From assembly GCF_040515995.1 (NCBI RefSeq), contig NZ_CP159485.1, positions 2,728,001 to 2,792,000 on the forward strand: a DNA stretch of 64,000 bases, given 5' to 3'. Under the pieces are notes generated by a model, which was not told where the DNA came from, did no database searches, and was given only the letters and a program-made list of their open reading frames with translations. Shown one piece after another: positions 19,189 through 28,613 of the stretch. Position numbers and translations under genes: made by a program. Each line of letters starts with the position of its first letter. Within the stretch, counting starts at the first letter, position 1. The stretch is from Proteinivorax hydrogeniformans (GTDB taxonomy: Bacteria > Bacillota > Proteinivoracia > Proteinivoracales > Proteinivoracaceae).

Positions 19189-22086
19189 TTATAGATTAAC
19201 TATACTACTATTATCCCCAAATTCGTAAGATATTTCATCTACCATATAATCATGACATGTGAAAAACAATATTTGTATTTTTTTGCTAACATCCTTAATT
19301 ACTTTTAAAACTTGCTTTCGCCTTTCTTTATCAAAGTTTACCATAATGTCGTCGACAACTAAAGGTAGTGGTTTGTTTGCCTGAGCAAACTCCACAGCTA
19401 AAGCAAGTCTAATACTTAAGAAAAGCTGTTCCTGTGTGCCTCTGCTTAGCTGGGTAGGTAGTAATTTTTCTCCTTCTTTTGTTATTGCCTTAAAAGTATT
19501 TTTTTCTTCATCAGAAACTACCTTTAAATATTCATTAGAAGTAATTTGCTTAAAATAGCGTGATGCCCTATCTAATACGCCAGGCTGTCTTTTATTTTTA
19601 TGAGCTTCCATGGCATTTTCTAAAATTTTTTTACCAATAGACAAGCTATAATAATGAGATAACGCTTCAGTAAGTTCACTATTAAGTGTTTCTTTTTCAT
19701 ACTGTAAATTTTCTAGTACCTGACTGTTTTTTAATGTATCCAGTTGATTTTCAAGCTTTCCATATTCATTTAGAAGATTGTCTATTTTATTATCAGCATC
19801 TTTCTTTTGGATTTTATATTTTCCAATTTTCTCGTCAATGTCAGTACCTTTTATCTTTTCTAACTCTTTACCGATTTCTTTTCTCTCCCATGGAGATAAT
19901 GATATTTCCATTTTTAATTTATGCATCTTACTTAACAGCTCATCTTTGTGCTTGCTTTTTTTATACCTCTCTTTAAGCTGCTCTAAACTCTTAGTCTCAG
20001 TATCACTGTAAAGTTTGCTTAGTTTGTTGTTTTTATCCTCTAATTGTTGTGACAAAATTTGTTTTCTTTGCCCTAGCATAGCCAACTCTTTTTCAATCTT
20101 TTCTTGTTCAGTTTTGTATTTTTTATGTAGATTTAGCTGGTTTTCTAGCTTATTTAAGTTAACTAAGCTATCTTCCAGTGTTTCTACTGTATCTCCTTTA
20201 TAAATTCTGTTTACTAAGTCTGAAACACTTTTTACAAATTTGTTTACTTTCCCTTCTGCTTCCCTTAACTGTGACTCTTTCCTCTTTATATCGTAAAGAA
20301 TTTGTTGGCATCTACCTATTTTTTCAATTGCAATTTTAGCTTCTTTTATTGACTGACCCTGGTTTATATTAATATTTATTAAAAGCTCAGACTTTCTTTT
20401 TTGTAAATCTTCTAGTTTCTTATCTGTACTTTGTTTTTGATGCTTTAACTTTTTTTGAATTGATAGAAGTTTTTCTCTTTCCTCTAAAAGATAGGCAAGA
20501 TTATTTAGCCGCTCATTTTGCCTAAGCATACTGCTTTCATCTGATGATGTGCCTAACTTTGCGCAAATTTTTATTATTTCTTTGTTTACCATATTTTCTT
20601 GCCTTTTTCTTTTTAAGTAGCTATTAAACTCATAAGATAAGGATATAAAAAAGACACAGCTTCCCACAAAAGCAATTAAAGTTGATGCCCCTGTTGTTAT
20701 TATGCCAAAAAAACCTGCAAAAACTGTCAATGCTACAAGACCTAAAGAAAGAAAAGAAAAAGTATAACCCTTTTTTGCCGTTTGCCCTGAAAGCTGGCCT
20801 TTAAGATACTGTAATCTATTGAACAACTTTTTTTGCTCCTTAAAATCTCGTTCATTAACTTTTAGCGATATTTCCTCCAGCCTTTTCTCCACTTTCTGCT
20901 GCTCTTTTTCAAGGTACTCACTTTCACTGCTAAGTTTACTGTATTCATCGTTTATGTTATCTAGTATGGTGGAGCATGAGCTAGTATTCACACTTAATAA
21001 TTCCTGATTGTCTCCGTAAAAGTAAGCACTTTCAAGTAGTTTTTCTACTTGTTCTTTTTTACTTTCCAGCTCTTCCTTTAGCTTAAAAAGTGGAGGTTTT
21101 TCTCTTGCTATATTTGCTTCCATCGCTGCCTTGTTAATTTGATCTTCCATTGTGAGAAGCAGTTTTTCTGGTTTTTTTTGACTTTGCTCTATTTGAATAC
21201 GCTCTTCTTCTATCCTGATTTGATCTAACTCATTTTTTAGATATTCTATTTCTTTTTCTATCTCTAATGCGCTAGATACGTGGTTAGAATCGACGACTTT
21301 AGAAGGTAGGCTTTGTAACAAAGCCTCAATCTCTAACAACGAAAAATAAGCAGGTCTTATCTTATTTAATTTTTCTAGTTTGTTAATTTCGTTTTCTAAC
21401 CCTTCCCTTAGCTTCTTTTGATTAACTAACTGGCTATTAACCTCTTTAATCTTTTGTTCTAACATAGGAATCTTATCAGCTTCTAACCTAGCTTTATCTT
21501 CTTTTTTACTAATTTCATCTAGTTGTATAAATAAGCTATTTACTTTCTTCTTAGTGCTTTGGGGAGAGTATAGCTGCTCTGTCTCTTTGGTTAAGTTTTG
21601 CACCACAGAATTAACGTCCACCCCAAAGCCGGCACCCTGTAGGTAGCCTGTTAGTTCTTCTTGGTGTAAACTTTTGAAGTTTTGAAGCTGATTGATATCA
21701 AAGCAAAATACATTCTCAAATATCTTTTTGTTAAATCCCGGAGGAAAAAGTTCTGCTAAGTCCTTAACTTCTTGACCATGTAAAGTACTAAGTTTTGCTT
21801 TGATATTGCTTTTTGCCTTTGAACCCTCTATCCTTTTAACTCTAACAACTTGTTTATTTGTTTGAAGGTCTAGATATCCACCATAACTTCCTCCATTTAT
21901 AGGCGGGTACCTATCAACCCTTCTTCTGCTTTCAAACCCGAACAATATCGAAGATATGAATTTTTTCAAAGTGGTTTTGCCTTTTTCGTTTTGCCCATAA
22001 AAAACAGTGAAATGTGGGCTTAATTCATCTAACTTAAAATCTTTATGTATCCCAAACCCACTAATGTTTATCTTAGTTATCTTCAT
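19189..22086 (-). CDS. yhaN: YhaN-like SMC/Rad50-type ATPase
   Basis: Large AAA ATPase of the SbcC/Rad50 kind, 965 aa from the ATG at 22086 (AGGTGG upstream). Start: KITKINISGFGIHKDF, then Walker A GQNEKGKTT. Long coiled coils fill about 180-430 and 530-850. A pair of hydrophobic segments sits in the middle (about 450-495; FAGFFGIITTGASTLIAF), as in B. subtilis YhaN. The C-terminal ATPase half has the signature LSRGTQEQLFLSIRLALAV and Walker B LPLVVDDIM, with FFTCHD. It forms a pair with the metallophosphoesterase just upstream, whose stop codon it overlaps. Likely DNA end processing or nucleoid work at the membrane; function in the family is not well known. Confidence 0.88.
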   Translation of the reverse strand: MKITKINISGFGIHKDFKLDELSPHFTVFYGQNEKGKTTLKKFISSILFGFESRRRVDRYPPINGGSYGGYLDLQTNKQVVRVKRIEGSKAKSNIKAKLSTLHGQEVKDLAELFPPGFNKKIFENVFCFDINQLQNFKSLHQEELTGYLQGAGFGVDVNSVVQNLTKETEQLYSPQSTKKKVNSLFIQLDEISKKEDKARLEADKIPMLEQKIKEVNSQLVNQKKLREGLENEINKLEKLNKIRPAYFSLLEIEALLQSLPSKVVDSNHVSSALEIEKEIEYLKNELDQIRIEEERIQIEQSQKKPEKLLLTMEDQINKAAMEANIAREKPPLFKLKEELESKKEQVEKLLESAYFYGDNQELLSVNTSSCSTILDNINDEYSKLSSESEYLEKEQQKVEKRLEEISLKVNERDFKEQKKLFNRLQYLKGQLSGQTAKKGYTFSFLSLGLVALTVFAGFFGIITTGASTLIAFVGSCVFFISLSYEFNSYLKRKRQENMVNKEIIKICAKLGTSSDESSMLRQNERLNNLAYLLEEREKLLSIQKKLKHQKQSTDKKLEDLQKRKSELLINININQGQSIKEAKIAIEKIGRCQQILYDIKRKESQLREAEGKVNKFVKSVSDLVNRIYKGDTVETLEDSLVNLNKLENQLNLHKKYKTEQEKIEKELAMLGQRKQILSQQLEDKNNKLSKLYSDTETKSLEQLKERYKKSKHKDELLSKMHKLKMEISLSPWERKEIGKELEKIKGTDIDEKIGKYKIQKKDADNKIDNLLNEYGKLENQLDTLKNSQVLENLQYEKETLNSELTEALSHYYSLSIGKKILENAMEAHKNKRQPGVLDRASRYFKQITSNEYLKVVSDEEKNTFKAITKEGEKLLPTQLSRGTQEQLFLSIRLALAVEFAQANKPLPLVVDDIMVNFDKERRKQVLKVIKDVSKKIQILFFTCHDYMVDEISYEFGDNSSIVNL

Positions 22087-23302
22087 AGTAATCCACCTTT
22101 TCAACAACTAAATCTACTGCCTTTTGTAATCCTTGCTTAAAAACCACATCCATATCTATTTGCTGCTTATCTAAAAAGTTTACAAGTTTGGCGTTACCTC
22201 TACTTAACTCATCTAGAATTTCTCGTTGAAGCTTAGAGTCTTTTTCAACCTCAGAGCAATAATTTAAAAAGTCCCCCAAAAAACTCTGTTGTTGTTTTAG
22301 GGATTGTAAATTAACATCATGTAGAGTTTCTTTCTGAATGCTTTCTAGCCAAACAAAATCATGCGAACAATCTACTTTTGACCTCAACTCTTCTGTAATC
22401 CCTTTAAGATCATCTTTATCTATATTGTGTAAGTAACCTCTGCCGGTTAATATAACTCGGACAATTACACCCTTTTCATTATACTCTCTTTTTAAGTTTT
22501 CCAGTGTTTCTTTTACGCTAAGCATTAGACCTCTATAGTCTAGACCCTGTATGTCTATTTTTTGTTGTAACCAAATAACATCTGCTAAAGGAATGAACTC
22601 TTTTTTCACCCTCGATGAGGTGACTTCTACATAGTAGCATCCCCTTTTTCCCGTTTCATTGGGCGTTTTCCCCATGGGACTGCCGCTATAGACTATAGCA
22701 GGAAAGTCTGATAGTTCTGTCGGCTTATGTATATGACCTAGCGCCCAGTACTGGTAGTTTTTTGACAACAGGTCATCCTTTGTGCATGGACTATAATCCC
22801 CTGACAATTTTCTTCCCACCTCACAGTGTAAAACTCCTATATCTATATCTCCTTTTGCCATAGGAAACTCTTTTACTAAGTTTTTAGGTACACTTTCTGT
22901 GGGGTAACTTATGCCATGTATATAAGCATCTTTAAAGCCAGTTATAGGAATTGATTCGACATTTTTTGAAAAAACATGAACATTTTCAGGGTAGGGATAA
23001 ACCTTTTCTTCTTTAATAGGGTCGTGATTCCCCCCAATTATATAAACAGGTATATCGTGTTCATTTAGCTTTTCAAAAGCTTTTCTACACCTTAGCTCTG
23101 CTTTAACTGTGTGCTCAAGGGTATCTAGCAAATCACCGGCTATTATAACAAGGTTTACTTTTTTTGAAATAGCTAACAGTATGATGTTGTCTAAAATACT
23201 ATATGAGCTTTCTATAAGCTTTTGCCGCAGACTTTCATTTGCTTTCAAGCGCAAAAAAGGCCTATTTATATGAATGTCAGCGCAATGGATAAATTTAATC
23301 AT
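22073..23302 (-). CDS. yhaO: YhaO-like metallophosphoesterase (SbcD/Mre11 type nuclease)
   Basis: 409 aa from the ATG at 23302 (GGAGG upstream). Mre11/SbcD phosphoesterase motifs in order: HCADIHI (D, H), AGDLLD, GGNHD, GVLHCE and YWALGHIHKP. The C-terminal 150 residues are a predicted helical region, as in YhaO. Partner of YhaN: overlap of 14 bases and coordinated translation. By homology a Mn-dependent DNA nuclease working with the SMC-type ATPase. Confidence 0.9.
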   Translation of the reverse strand: MIKFIHCADIHINRPFLRLKANESLRQKLIESSYSILDNIILLAISKKVNLVIIAGDLLDTLEHTVKAELRCRKAFEKLNEHDIPVYIIGGNHDPIKEEKVYPYPENVHVFSKNVESIPITGFKDAYIHGISYPTESVPKNLVKEFPMAKGDIDIGVLHCEVGRKLSGDYSPCTKDDLLSKNYQYWALGHIHKPTELSDFPAIVYSGSPMGKTPNETGKRGCYYVEVTSSRVKKEFIPLADVIWLQQKIDIQGLDYRGLMLSVKETLENLKREYNEKGVIVRVILTGRGYLHNIDKDDLKGITEELRSKVDCSHDFVWLESIQKETLHDVNLQSLKQQQSFLGDFLNYCSEVEKDSKLQREILDELSRGNAKLVNFLDKQQIDMDVVFKQGLQKAVDLVVEKVDYYEDN

Positions 23303-23360
23303 TTCCAACCCTCCTGTATTTAGCACTTCGACATCGAACTTATGTTTTCCTGCAAGAAGT

Positions 23361-23401
23361 GTATCGATACGCCATCTATTTGTTAGCAATTGTATTGATA
23401 C
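23361..23401. promoter_or_regulatory. Pair of palindromic boxes between yhaO and the phn operon
   Basis: GTATCGATAC (23361-23370, perfect palindrome) and GTATTGATAC (23392-23401, one mismatch) lie 31 bp apart, about three helical turns. They lie just upstream of the phnD promoter and could be an operator pair. No regulator gene is adjacent. Confidence 0.45.
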
Positions 23402-23413
23402 TACATTTATCCA

Positions 23414-23442
23414 TTGCTAAACTTGAGTTGACGAATTATTAT
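23414..23442 (+). promoter_or_regulatory. Promoter of the phnDCE operon
   Basis: TTGCTA (23414-23419), a 17-base spacer and TATTAT (23437-23442), followed by GGGAGG and the phnD ATG. The transcript leader would be very short. Confidence 0.5.
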
Positions 23443-23457
23443 AGGGAGGTTTTGTGA

Positions 23458-24333
23458 ATGAAAAAATTATCTGTTTTACTTATATTGGTTTTGGCTTTAT
23501 CTATATTTGCCGCTGGCTGCTCAGACGGCTCGAATCGAGACTATTTAAATATGGGGTTTGTCCCTATGATGGATGCTGATGCCTTAGTCGAAAATGTAGA
23601 ACCTTTGGCGGAAATGTTGTCAGATGAATTAGGTATGGAAGTTAGGGCTTTTACTGCTACTAGGTATGTTGGGGTGGTGGAAGCTTTAGGTTCTCAACAG
23701 GTGGATTTTGGGTTTATTCCACCCATGGCTTATATTTTAGCCAATCAACAAAGTGATGCTGAAGTTATCTTAACGGCATTAAATCAACACGGCGAGGCCT
23801 TTTATCGCTCCCAATTTATAGTAAGAGAGGATAGCGATATACAAGATTTCGAAGATATTAAGGAAAAAACTGTGGCGTTTGTAGACCCTTCTTCCACATC
23901 CGGCCATATCTTTCCCCATGCTCACTTAAAGGATTTCGGACTAGAAGGTGATCAAGATTTTAGTTACCATTTTGCAGGTGGTCACGACAGCGCCTTACAG
24001 CTTTTGCTAAACGGCGATGTAGATGTTGCTACAACTTTTGTCGATGCTAGAGAAAGGTATGCAGAGGATTTTCCCACTGCTTTAGATGAGACTCGAGTAC
24101 TCGGCTATACCCAGGATATCCCTAATATTAGTGTGACTGTGGGTAGTCACCTAGATAGTGAAATGCAGGAGAAAATTCAACAAGCTCTATTAAACATTTC
24201 CGAAGATCCAGAAGGCAAAAAGCTTCTTATTGACCTATTTAATCAACATGGTTATGTAGAAGCTGATGATAAAGATTATGATGTTATTAGAACAACAGCA
24301 AAGCTAATGGATATAGATCTTGAGGCTCAGTAA
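23458..24333 (+). CDS. phnD: Phosphonate/phosphite-type ABC transporter substrate-binding lipoprotein
   Basis: 291 aa, lipoprotein signal peptide with lipobox AAGC (Cys21), so attached to the outer face of the membrane. PhnD family features: MGFVPMMDADALVENVEPL near the N-terminus, FGFIPPMAYILA, AFVDPSSTSGHIFP (anion-binding Ser/Thr residues) and GGHDSALQLLLNGDVDVATTF. Phosphonates, phosphite or related anions are the known ligands of the family; the exact ligand cannot be read from the sequence. First gene of a three-gene transporter operon, 2 bases before phnC. Confidence 0.9.
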   Translation: MKKLSVLLILVLALSIFAAGCSDGSNRDYLNMGFVPMMDADALVENVEPLAEMLSDELGMEVRAFTATRYVGVVEALGSQQVDFGFIPPMAYILANQQSDAEVILTALNQHGEAFYRSQFIVREDSDIQDFEDIKEKTVAFVDPSSTSGHIFPHAHLKDFGLEGDQDFSYHFAGGHDSALQLLLNGDVDVATTFVDARERYAEDFPTALDETRVLGYTQDIPNISVTVGSHLDSEMQEKIQQALLNISEDPEGKKLLIDLFNQHGYVEADDKDYDVIRTTAKLMDIDLEAQ

Positions 24334-24335
24334 AG

Positions 24336-25067
24336 ATGGTCAGGCTAGAAAGCGTATCTGTCTCCTACCAAAAAGATCTTGAAGCATTAAAAGATGTGTC
24401 ACTGTCCATTGAAAAAGGTGAGTTTGTCGCAATAGTAGGGCTTAGCGGTAGTGGAAAATCTACGCTACTTAGAACAATAAACTTTTTGACACCACCTTCA
24501 AAAGGCGACGTATATGTTGACGGCGCGAAAATCTCTTCTTTATCTAAAAAGAAGTTAAAAAAAGTTCGGGCAAAAATAGGGTTAATTTTTCAAGATTATA
24601 ATTTAGTGGATAAGTACTCGGTCTTTAACAATGTGCTTCTTGGAAGGCTAGCTTATACTCATACATTATCCTCGATTTTAGGTTTATACTCTGCTTCAGA
24701 TCATAAACTAACTGAGGAAAATATATTAAAAGTAGGATTAAAAGATAAGATGTTTCAGAGGGTGGACAGGTTAAGTGGTGGACAAAAACAAAGGGTTAGC
24801 ATTGCTAGAGCGCTAACCCAAAACCCTAATATAATTTTAGCAGATGAGCCTGTATCTAGCTTGGATATTGCCACCGCGGAGTCTGTTATGGATTATCTAG
24901 TTAAGTTCAACAAAAAGCGCCAAATAACTGTGATAGTTAACTTGCATGATATCAATCTTGCAAAGAAATATGCTAGTCGAGTTGTAGGACTGAGGGATGG
25001 GAAAGTAGTTTTTGACAACTCTCCTACTCAGCTGACAAATGAGATGTTACATGAAATATACTATTAA
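24336..25067 (+). CDS. phnC: Phosphonate-type ABC transporter ATP-binding protein
   Basis: 243 aa. Walker A GLSGSGKST, Q-loop FQDYNLV, signature LSGGQKQRVSIARAL, Walker B ILADEPVSSLD and H-loop NLHD are all intact. The segment between the Q-loop and the signature, VLLGRLAYTHTLSSILGLYS, is typical of PhnC. It energises import with PhnD and PhnE. The 3' end overlaps phnE. Confidence 0.95.
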   Translation: MVRLESVSVSYQKDLEALKDVSLSIEKGEFVAIVGLSGSGKSTLLRTINFLTPPSKGDVYVDGAKISSLSKKKLKKVRAKIGLIFQDYNLVDKYSVFNNVLLGRLAYTHTLSSILGLYSASDHKLTEENILKVGLKDKMFQRVDRLSGGQKQRVSIARALTQNPNIILADEPVSSLDIATAESVMDYLVKFNKKRQITVIVNLHDINLAKKYASRVVGLRDGKVVFDNSPTQLTNEMLHEIYY

Positions 25068-26601
25068 ACCTGTCGGTTTGACCCTCATAATTTTGGCGCT
25101 TTTCATCTATAGCGGTTTTTTGATAAACTTTAATATTTTTAGAATAGTGGCCGGCTTGCCTGATATGGCCGATCTTCTTATTAGGATGTCACGTCCTAAC
25201 ATTGATCACCTAGAAACTATTCTGCCACGCCTTATAGAAACCTTTGAAATGGCTATAATAGGCACTGTAATCGGGTCTTTTTTTTCCGTAATGATATCAG
25301 TACTAGTAGCGCGAAACACTGCTCCTAGCCGTTTGCTTTCCCTAGTTCTTAACCCGATATTGGCGATATTTAGGACTATTCCCAGTGTTGTGTGGGCAGC
25401 TCTTTTGGTAACTATTTTTAGCATCGGTAAAACTCCTGGCATTATAGCCTTATCAATTACAGCTCTATGCATTGGAACGAAATTATTGAGAGAACAGATA
25501 GAAGCTATCCCGCAAAATAAGATTGCTTCTTTTACTGCCTTAGGTGCTAGCGCTGCTCAAACGTTTTATTACGGTATCTTCCCAGTAATTTCCCACAATT
25601 TTGTTTCAGTTTTTTTCTTTATTTTAGAAATAAACATTAGAAGTGCCACCGTGCTTGGTTTTGTAGGCGCTGGAGGTATCGGTCAACTTCTAGAGATGGA
25701 TTTAAACTTTATGAACTATGGAAACCTTGCCACCATAATCTTGGTGCTTATTGTTTCGATTGCAGTTATAGATTCTTTATCTTTAGGTCTTAGAAGTACT
25801 TTACACAGATTATGGATTCCTCTTAAAAGCTGGAAACAACAAAGAGTGGTAAATTTCGTTAAACCTATTTTAACAACACTTGTCTTTATCGCGGCGCTTT
25901 TTCTAACAGCTAATAGTATCGAGGTTGACAACGAGCGAATGTATTTTGGCTTAAATCAAGCACAATCTATTGTTTTACGAATGCTCGATTTCGACCTGTC
26001 ATATGCTAGTCAAACTGTTAGAGCAGTGGGGGAGACCTTTGCAATAGCAGTTTTTGCTACCATTTCAGGAGCTTTTTTTGCTCTCTTTTTGGGAGCTATG
26101 ACATGCTACTATCTTGTCCCTAAGCCAGTTTATTTTGCAACTAAGTTTATAATTAACTTGATTAGAACTTTTCCAGTTATAGTAACAGCTATTATCTTTT
26201 TTAGGGGAGTGGGTTCAGGCCCCTTAGCTGGAGCTTTAGCTTTATCTGTTTATAGTACAGGCGTATTAGCCAAACTTTATGGAGAAATCTTAGAAAGAGA
26301 CTGTCAAAAACTTTTCCTCAGTTTAGTGGCAGTTGGTGCTAATCCTATACAGATTTTTAGGCATGGTCTGTTAATACAATCAATTTCTGAGTATATCAGT
26401 ATTGTGCTATATCGATTGGAGTCTAATATGCGTTCGTCAACTTTACTTGGTATTGTTGGGGCTGGGGGTATCGGAGCTCCTCTCATTATGAATATCAGCA
26501 ACAGAAATTGGGAGCGTGTAGGTATTTTACTTTTCGGGGTACTTATACTTGTTCTATCTGTTGAAAAGTTAAGCTATATTCTAAGAAAAAAAATTAGCTA
26601 A
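25051..26601 (+). CDS. phnE: Fused double PhnE permease
   Basis: 516 aa if the ATG at 25051 is used (an in-frame ATG at 25039 also exists); both starts lie inside phnC, so translation is coupled. Two complete PhnE permeases follow one another. The first half (to about 255) has ALGASAAQTFYYGIFP and SATVLGFVGAGGIGQLL; the second (about 270-516) has AVGANPIQIFRHGLL and SSTLLGIVGAGGIGAPL. Each is an EAA coupling loop with the phosphonate permease GAGGIG signature. In most operons these are two proteins or a homodimer. About 12 membrane helices in total. Confidence 0.92.
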   Translation: MKYTIKPVGLTLIILALFIYSGFLINFNIFRIVAGLPDMADLLIRMSRPNIDHLETILPRLIETFEMAIIGTVIGSFFSVMISVLVARNTAPSRLLSLVLNPILAIFRTIPSVVWAALLVTIFSIGKTPGIIALSITALCIGTKLLREQIEAIPQNKIASFTALGASAAQTFYYGIFPVISHNFVSVFFFILEINIRSATVLGFVGAGGIGQLLEMDLNFMNYGNLATIILVLIVSIAVIDSLSLGLRSTLHRLWIPLKSWKQQRVVNFVKPILTTLVFIAALFLTANSIEVDNERMYFGLNQAQSIVLRMLDFDLSYASQTVRAVGETFAIAVFATISGAFFALFLGAMTCYYLVPKPVYFATKFIINLIRTFPVIVTAIIFFRGVGSGPLAGALALSVYSTGVLAKLYGEILERDCQKLFLSLVAVGANPIQIFRHGLLIQSISEYISIVLYRLESNMRSSTLLGIVGAGGIGAPLIMNISNRNWERVGILLFGVLILVLSVEKLSYILRKKIS

Positions 26602-26657
26602 TAAATAAGTTATGGGCCCTATTTTGTAATGATAGGGCCCATAACTTATTTATTAGC
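26597..26657. terminator. Perfect 26-bp palindromic terminator between phnE and the methyltransferase
   Basis: Left arm 26597-26622 and right arm 26632-26657 are perfect complements over 26 bp, with a 9-nt loop. The stop codons of both convergent genes lie within the arms. Without a long U-tract, but the AT-rich stem base (TTATTTATTAG) can serve either direction. Confidence 0.8.
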
Positions 26658-28506
26658 TGCTTAAGTATTTTACGTCTATTTGTTTATCAATAATCTCTTT
26701 CTCCCATTTGTTCAACCCATAGAGATTATGAATTAATTTTTCCACTTCAAAGTACAAGCTATTGGTTTTATCCCCTTTGTAGTTTATGGAATCCACCATT
26801 TCGATGATGGGTTTTTGTTCACTTAAATTGCATCTAGGTATTGGTATTGACTGTATTTGGGATTTTAACACTTTTATGCTGCAGTACGATTGCTGAAAGT
26901 ACATTTGTGCTGCTTTTGAGTTCAGCACAGCAAGTATAAATCTTATATCGTAACCTTTAATATCAGGTATTAGAAAGTTGACACTATTTAAAGTTAGCAC
27001 TCCATGTCTGTCTAAAGCAAAGACTAGGTTTTTGTTTATGAATCTGTAAACAAGTTTTGCCTGTCTGTAAAGCTGCTCTGGGGCCACCTGCTGAAAGCAA
27101 TTTTTTAAGGAAAAGTTTATAAAAAAAGATGGGTCTTTTAATTGGTATTTAAAAACTTCCTTTCCCGTAATTATGGGTTCACCTTCTAGTTTGTCCTTAG
27201 ATAAAAATCTTTGGTTATCACCTGTAACTATTCCCATACCATAATCCACATTTTCTTTTAAGTAAATGCAGTTTTGTTTAAGCTTATGCCTTATGTTGTG
27301 GTTAGGTGGCGTAGTTAATATGTTCACAGCACTGTCGTTGTCCATAAACCTGTTTTGTAAATAAGTTTCTTTATTATTTTCTTGATATATGCTAACTCTG
27401 TGGAAATATTGTGGATATCTCTTAGAAATAATCAATAGTACTGCTTCGCTCATAACTTTTTCAAATGCATTTTTAAAGTGTGTAATTGACTGGATAGTAT
27501 GGCAGTTAATCAGCCTTTTTCTACTTTCCTTATGCTTTGAAACTATTAAATACGAATAGGGCAATAAAAAACCTATTGTCCCACCCGGCTTTAGCAAAGA
27601 AATTCCCTTTTCAAGAAATAGCTTAAAGGAATCTGCTTTTATCTGAGAGCTAACTTTGCCTCCCCATGGTGGGTTGCCTATAACCACGCCAAACCTTTTA
27701 GAAAGATTTGTATCCAAAAAGTCTGCCTGAATAATGTTTGGCATTTTATAACCTTTGCCCTGAATTAGCAGAAGGTTTATTTTACAGAGGAGGGCAGCAA
27801 TGCTATCAAGCTCTATACCCGCAAGTTTTTCTATATCACTACTTTCAAATTGGTTATACTGATAAGCCTCCAATAAGAAAGCCCCCGTCCCACAACAAGG
27901 ATCTAAAACTGTTTGATTGCTAAGGTTTCTAAAAGTTCTTTTAACAACAAGTTCTCTTACTTTTTTAGGAGTAAGATAAAAGCCTTGTTCACTTTTTTTC
28001 CCTTCTGTTTTAAAGGAAGAGTATAACATTCCTAAGATATCTTCACCCTTCGTATATGGCAAATCCGTGCTTAAAGCTTCCGTTAACACTTTAGAATCCT
28101 CTGCACTAAAAAACACATTAAAACCTATCATAAGCTTGGCTATATTTTTATCCTCTATTTTTTCAGGAGTGTGTATAGCTTTGTTGATACACTGGATAAG
28201 TCCTCTCTTTTTTAAAAGAATGGCGGAAGTTATCAACAAAATTTTTCTATCTATGTGGATTACTTTAAGCCTATTTCTTTGAAAAGTTCCAAACAGCTTG
28301 TTGGCAGCCTCAACAGTTTTTTTGCATTGTGAGTAGTTACTACTTATTTCATAGCTGGTTTTTAAAACCTTGTTTCGCCTAGATTTAAGCTTGTTTTTTA
28401 ATACCTTATTAAAATCTAAGTCGTCAGGTTCTTCTAAGCTCCACGCTCGAAGCCAATTTTTTAATGTGCTATCATTAATATTTATTGATTTTATGTTTTG
28501 CTTCAT
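26653..28506 (-). CDS. N6-adenine DNA methyltransferase (class I, type IIG/I-like), orphan
   Basis: 617 aa. SAM-binding motif I VLDPCCGTGAFLLEAY and catalytic motif IV GNPPWGGK, in the order of gamma-class adenine methyltransferases (about 195-330). An N-terminal helical region precedes it, and the C-terminal 200 residues resemble a target-recognition (TaqI-like) domain (IITGKEVFKYQL, LYRFINKNLVFALDRHGVLTLNS). No restriction subunit or nuclease motif is seen in it or beside it, so it may be a solitary methylase or lack its nuclease. Target sequence unknown. Confidence 0.85.
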   Translation of the reverse strand: MKQNIKSININDSTLKNWLRAWSLEEPDDLDFNKVLKNKLKSRRNKVLKTSYEISSNYSQCKKTVEAANKLFGTFQRNRLKVIHIDRKILLITSAILLKKRGLIQCINKAIHTPEKIEDKNIAKLMIGFNVFFSAEDSKVLTEALSTDLPYTKGEDILGMLYSSFKTEGKKSEQGFYLTPKKVRELVVKRTFRNLSNQTVLDPCCGTGAFLLEAYQYNQFESSDIEKLAGIELDSIAALLCKINLLLIQGKGYKMPNIIQADFLDTNLSKRFGVVIGNPPWGGKVSSQIKADSFKLFLEKGISLLKPGGTIGFLLPYSYLIVSKHKESRKRLINCHTIQSITHFKNAFEKVMSEAVLLIISKRYPQYFHRVSIYQENNKETYLQNRFMDNDSAVNILTTPPNHNIRHKLKQNCIYLKENVDYGMGIVTGDNQRFLSKDKLEGEPIITGKEVFKYQLKDPSFFINFSLKNCFQQVAPEQLYRQAKLVYRFINKNLVFALDRHGVLTLNSVNFLIPDIKGYDIRFILAVLNSKAAQMYFQQSYCSIKVLKSQIQSIPIPRCNLSEQKPIIEMVDSINYKGDKTNSLYFEVEKLIHNLYGLNKWEKEIIDKQIDVKYLSS

Positions 28507-28576
28507 GTTTTTTCACCTTTATTAGTTTTATTTTTTTTATTTTCTGTTTTTTGTTAATTTTAGTTGGCTTTTTAGG

Positions 28577-28582
28577 TATAAT
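28577..28582 (+). promoter_or_regulatory. -10 element of the Mur ligase-like gene
   Basis: TATAAT 31 bases before the ATG at 28614. No good -35 box is visible upstream (TTAATT at 17 bases), so the promoter call rests on the -10 alone. Confidence 0.35.
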
Positions 28583-28613
28583 AGTAACTAAAAGACTTGG
28601 GAGGCATTTTTCT

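Noticed and set aside
24333-25067. Amino acid or nickel ABC transporter
   Set aside because: PhnD/PhnC/PhnE signatures (ligand loop, GAGGIG permease mark) favour the phosphonate-type family, though the ligand stays open.
28485-28613. Hydrophobic N-terminal extension of the Mur ligase-like protein
   Set aside because: The region holds the promoter -10 and a ribosome binding site for the ATG at 28614, and overlaps the start of the methyltransferase gene.
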